Source: Microcebus murinus (Eukaryota > Chordata > Mammalia > Primates > Cheirogaleidae). From it: a DNA stretch of 64,000 nt. A program made the translations under genes and the position numbers. Shown piece by piece: positions 60,256-64,000 of this stretch; the stretch's first letter is position 1, and every line of letters starts with the position of its first letter. The notes beneath the pieces were generated by a model, which saw only the letters and a program-made list of their open reading frames with translations, was not told the DNA's origin and ran no database searches. The DNA lies in NCBI RefSeq assembly GCF_040939455.1, contig NC_134115.1, positions 25,880,727 through 25,944,726 of the forward strand, in the 5' to 3' direction.

Positions 60256-62489
60256 ATAACATAACGGGAGAGCCATTGAGAATTGGCGATTTCTGGGCCC
60301 TACCCTTGAGTCAAAGGACCGAGCGGGGTCTGTAGAACTTGTGACTCTGGGGCCAAGGCAAAGTCCTGGGCAGTAGAGACCAAACAGGTGAAGCAGGCAA
60401 CTGAGAATGCAAAGTTTTAAACTTTTGAGCAGTAATGGAGTTAGGAGACACCAGGGAAGAAGACCACAGATAAGATGGGAAAGTGCTGAGGTTGCCAAAC
60501 CTTAGATGACTTGTAACTTTAAAAAGACAGATAGGCAGGTTGTAAATAATGCCTAAATATACATGTGATTACAACCCCTCATTCTGTAGAAAGGTTCAGC
60601 CCCATGATCAAATGGATGATGATGATTTTTCAAAGCAGACAAGATAGAAAGATGAACTTAAAAGGAACTGGAAAAATCCCAAAGAAGCCCTGGATCCTCA
60701 AAAAGCAGTCCCCAGTTTGGGCTACTCTCCCCAATCCAACTATAATGGTAGAAACTGGAAAATTATCCATCAACTTACATCAAAAGGAATTACAAGTGGG
60801 GGAGTTTTCTATTCTGAGATGCTCCATTCATTCTATTCTTCCTTCCCTAGACCCTCAGGCACCACCAAAATGTGTTTCCCAGAACGCCAGACTTAGAGAA
60901 AGGCTGCTGGTGACATGGTTGCAATGATAAATGCGAAACATGACTCGTATTAGGACTCTGTCTTGACTACGCCCAAGGCACATTAGCATAGTTAATACCT
61001 TAAGAAAGTTCCCCTTTTGGAAATCCTTATTTCCATAAACAGTTTTGTAACCTCCCTCCCGTCAGTCACCAGCTCGTCAGAGCACACAGCACAGAAAACA
61101 CAGCCCCGTGGCAAAGTCTGCAGTTGCCACTCCCTCTGCCTGCCTCAGTTGCCACTCCCTCTGCCTGCCTCAGTGCCTGGAACTAAAAGCTGCACTGTCT
61201 AAAGGCAGAGTTGTTCAGGCTCCAAAACACTTCCTGTTGAAAAGAAAACTCCTCTCAGCTTTCAGATTCCCCGCCTGCAGAGGAGGGATAAGAACACGGC
61301 TTGATTGTCACCTGGTGTTTGTCATCGGTGCAGTTAGTAAGCAGATAGGATGTTAATACATGGACATACCTGCTTGGGGCTATCCACCTCCCTGTAAGGA
61401 GATCAGAAAACACACACACACATAAACACACGTCAGGGGAGCGGGGTGGAGACAACTTATTAGTATTAAAGAGAAAATGACACGCTCAAAGTCCTGGAGG
61501 AAGAAAATAAAATTGCAAGAGATGAACACGAGAGCATCACGTGCTGGCTGCATGAGGGCCCATAACTCAACTGGCTTGTTTTCCAGCAAGCTAATACTCC
61601 CCTCCCTTGAAACTCCAGCTCGTAAATATATTTATAGCTACTCCACACAATATGCCGGATACTGAAAAAAAAAAAAAAAAAACACTTAGTCATTGTTCCT
61701 GGTGAACCAGTTTTGCAAGAGTTAACCTAATCCCTTGCATAGAGCTGAAAATGGTTTGCCGAAAGCTTTGGCAAGGAAGAGTCACACTCTTGACCTAAAG
61801 GTTAGCTGACCTCAATCAGGCTGCTACAGAGACTCCTGCAGGATTTATTGAGAGGGTGAACTGTTTTTGATCTGACTAGAAAAGGAGGCATTCTGGGGTT
61901 CCCTGGCCAGTCCCTGTGTTAACCGATGCGTCATTTGCACAGTCACGGCAAGTGCTCCTTGGCTGCACACGTTCTTGTGTGCCTGGACACAGCGGTCTCA
62001 GCTAAAGTGGGAGTTTCCAAACCAGATGTGCCAGCTTGTCCTATCAACTCCCAGCGTGACTGAATAATTTTAAAGTAGGTAATCTAAAAGTGACACCCCC
62101 AGGTCACGAGAAGCCCGAGGACAGATACATCAGTGGCTCCAGAAGTTCTACTAGGAGGAGATTTTATTGTGACATTTTATGGTGCAAGGAGCTTTCAGAG
62201 GCAGTAGCTTTTGGACTTGACCTGAGACAATAATTGCGTTGCATAATAAATACATTATTTATGTTTAGATTAGATGCTAGAGCTCAATAAAAAATAGCAA
62301 ACTTCTCTGAGGATAATTTCTATAAGGCTGAGAAAAACTCCAATTGCCCTTATTACAGAGCAAGGATGCCCAGGCTGGTGAGTAGATCGAGTTCCAGGAG
62401 GGAGAAGTTGAAGGTGTGGGGAGGGGCTGGTCAGAGCCCATCAAGCCATCCCTTGCACCGGGCAGGAAATACACCTGATTCATCTCGAC
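60256..62489. other. Unassigned sequence
   Basis: About 2.2 kb, the longest stretch with no assigned interspersed repeat. It includes a 25-bp tandem duplication (61121-61170), a short CA run (about 61409-61431) and an A run (about 61665-61682). 61700-62270 is of mixed composition with motif-like text (for example 'gatgcgtcatttgcac' at 61926), possibly regulatory, but nothing proves it. Confidence 0.45.
61121..61170 (+). repeat. 25-bp tandem duplication
   Basis: Two exact copies of a 25-bp unit beginning 'cagttgccactccctctg' at 61121-61145 and 61146-61170, followed by a partial third start 'cagt'. Recent slippage or duplication. Confidence 0.95.
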
Positions 62490-62550
62490 AGCCCAGCCTG
62501 TAGCACAGTCATCGGCACACGTAGGAGTTCTGTGCACGTCTGTTGAATCA
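62490..62550 (+). repeat. L2 LINE 3'-end fragment (weak)
   Basis: 'cctgtagcacagtcatcggc' then 'gtctgttgaatcaaagg' follows the L2 3' end pattern. Confidence 0.4.
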
Positions 62551-62569
62551 AAGGGACAACTGGGCACTT

Positions 62570-62735
62570 AGAGGAGGAAGGAGAAAGGAAGAGAAGGTCC
62601 GAGAAGACTGAGGAGGGAAGGAAGAGAAGAGAAAGAAGAGGGAGAGGAGAAATATAAATAGAAAGGAGAAAAAGGGGGAGAAAAAAGAAGAGGAGGAAGG
62701 GGGAGAAGGAAAGAGAAAGCGGAGGGGCTGGAAGG
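62570..62735 (+). repeat. Polypurine tract (GA/GGA-rich)
   Basis: About 165 bp nearly free of pyrimidines on the plus strand ('gaggaaggagaaaggaagag', 'gaagaggaggaagggggaga'). The Leu/Pro/Ser-rich minus-strand frames over it are artefacts. Confidence 0.9.
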
Positions 62736-64000
62736 CAGAAAAAGGACCATGACATAGTTGGCAGGCACTCGGAGTATCTAAGCTATCTATGGGGTTCCTC
62801 AGAGTTCAAGTATAATTTTACCCTCTTGCCCAACTACTATAGTTGTCAAATGTTGCCATGATCCCAGTTCTTGCTCTATGAAATTGGACCTTTTTTTTTT
62901 TTTGGCATCAGTGCTGTTTTCTAGAGGTGATTTCATATTCATACAGTTTGCTTTGACATCTTCACAGAGATCCTGCCACAGCTGTGCCACCCTGTTTGAG
63001 TGGTGCCATCTTTTCAGCACAGAGGAAACCTGCCTTACTTCTGCAGACATTACCGTGGAGAATGTCTTCCTGGGTACCTTTCCCTAACGAGCCCTTCCTG
63101 TACATCTGAACACTTGCTTAGCTGATGGGAAGATGTGCATGAGCCCGGTTTTAATCACCCAAGCCCTCTTGCCTGACTCATAGATACCAATCAGAAACGA
63201 ATGCTCTGCAGCTCTGTCCTTTCCACTTCAGAGAAGAAAAAATGTCACAAGCCCTGTATTGTGAAGGAATGAGATAAGCAATACAGAAGGAGGAGAGATC
63301 AGAGCAGGACACAGGGCCACCCTGAAGGCTGCTGTGACCCCCACACCCTTCTAGTATGAGGCATCTTTGTTTCAGTTGGTGTCGCCTTCTGGGCAAGAAT
63401 GGGCCAATAAAAGGCAAACCATCTGTGCTGTACTTCTCTCAGATGTCCCCAAAAATCCCCATGGTTGTTACCTTCTGTGGGGCTCAGAATGTTGTCATTG
63501 TTCCTGATTCTCTTGTTCCAGAGATTTGCAAACTGGAGAATATGGTATTTAGTCTCTAAGCCTCATCTACTATTGCGGAGTAATGACACAAATGATATAA
63601 TACAAGTAAGCCCATTGCACAAGTGTATTATTATTTATTCCCTCGTAAAGTAGAGGGAGGGAGGAGAAAGACAGGTCAGTGTAGGGCTGGGAGGGCTGGG
63701 AGGGAAAGGCTGGCAAGAAGTGCAGGGACCCCGTGACAGTTGGCAGCCAACTGTAGCCACTAATGTCACCCCACAGGCACGTGGGGCACTGCATTAGTCT
63801 GGGGAGGGAACAGCCAGCTCTGGTCCTGATTTTCTGGAAGCCTAAGCTTTATGGTGGAGACAGATAAGTACACGGTTGCAATGAGGGCATAATTATAACA
63901 ATGGGGGTGAACACAGCATATGTGGGGATCATGTCCAGAGAATACTTTGCAGATGAGTCACTTTCTGGAGACACACCATTGGCATGTATCTTACCTCCCA
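62736..64000. other. Unassigned sequence to window end
   Basis: About 1.26 kb without an assigned repeat or gene. A G-rich tandem patch ('ggctgggagggctgggaggg') lies at 63685-63705. Confidence 0.5.

Noticed and set aside
62480..62768. Leu/Pro/Ser-rich minus-strand frames of 66-91 codons
   Set aside because: Composition artefact of the polypurine tract.

Overview
This is nuclear DNA from a primate, most likely a strepsirrhine (lemur-type). It contains dimeric Alu SINEs, which are primate-restricted. The two youngest full-length Alus (58366-58725 and 18307-18646) carry an inserted linker with a 'ggccaa' core and a 'gctaggctgacgcc' right arm, a form I associate with lemur Alus rather than human ones. 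Four copies of one young LINE-1 subfamily share a recognisable 3' end. No bacterial or organellar features are present.

I could support no host protein-coding exon and no structural RNA gene. The window looks like a gene desert or the inside of a large intron. Open reading frames of 60-206 codons occur on both strands, but the only ones with recognisable protein content belong to transposons. About half to two thirds of the sequence can be assigned to interspersed repeats; the rest is AT-rich unassigned sequence.

Layout. 1-3.8 kb: Alu end, old LINE-1 3' pieces, a mariner relic and an Alu with exact target duplications. 4.3-4.8 kb: a solo MST-type MaLR LTR with 5-bp duplications. 5-14 kb: sparse L2, MIR, Alu, a young LINE-1 tail and a small hAT element. 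14.1-19.2 kb: a long 5'-truncated LINE-1 on the minus strand, interrupted by a young Alu. 19.5-20.3 kb: an 800-bp terminal-inverted-repeat element that appears to enclose host DNA. 20.9-22.6 kb: decayed ERVL pol. 24.2-24.6 kb: a long imperfect palindrome. 25-26.8 kb: old LINE-1 tails. 26.9-29.6 kb: a near full-length hAT transposon with a dead transposase gene, itself hit by a young LINE-1 tail. 30-42 kb: MIR, L2, MER2/Tigger, MER5-like and MaLR elements, several nested. 41.6 kb: a small hairpin that re-uses 32 bp of a nearby transposon. 42-48 kb: mostly unassigned, with a CpG-enriched patch and two LTR-like units. 48.09 kb: a perfect CTCF-consensus match beside a second mariner relic (48.5-49.7 kb). 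50-64 kb: L2/MIR/MER5 remnants, a second truncated LINE-1 (55.6-56.8 kb), a young Alu (58.4 kb), and mostly unassigned sequence.

No gene network can be reconstructed. The content is a layered record of transposon activity: L2/MIR/MaLR first, then DNA transposons (MER5, Tigger, mariner, hAT), then young LINE-1 and Alu insertions. I found no convincing new biological system. The most unusual items are the templated hairpin insertion, the inverted-repeat element with enclosed host DNA, the 20-bp-body retro-insertion, the long palindrome and the mariner with a lost catalytic residue. Repeat family names are from memory of consensus sequences, not from a database search.
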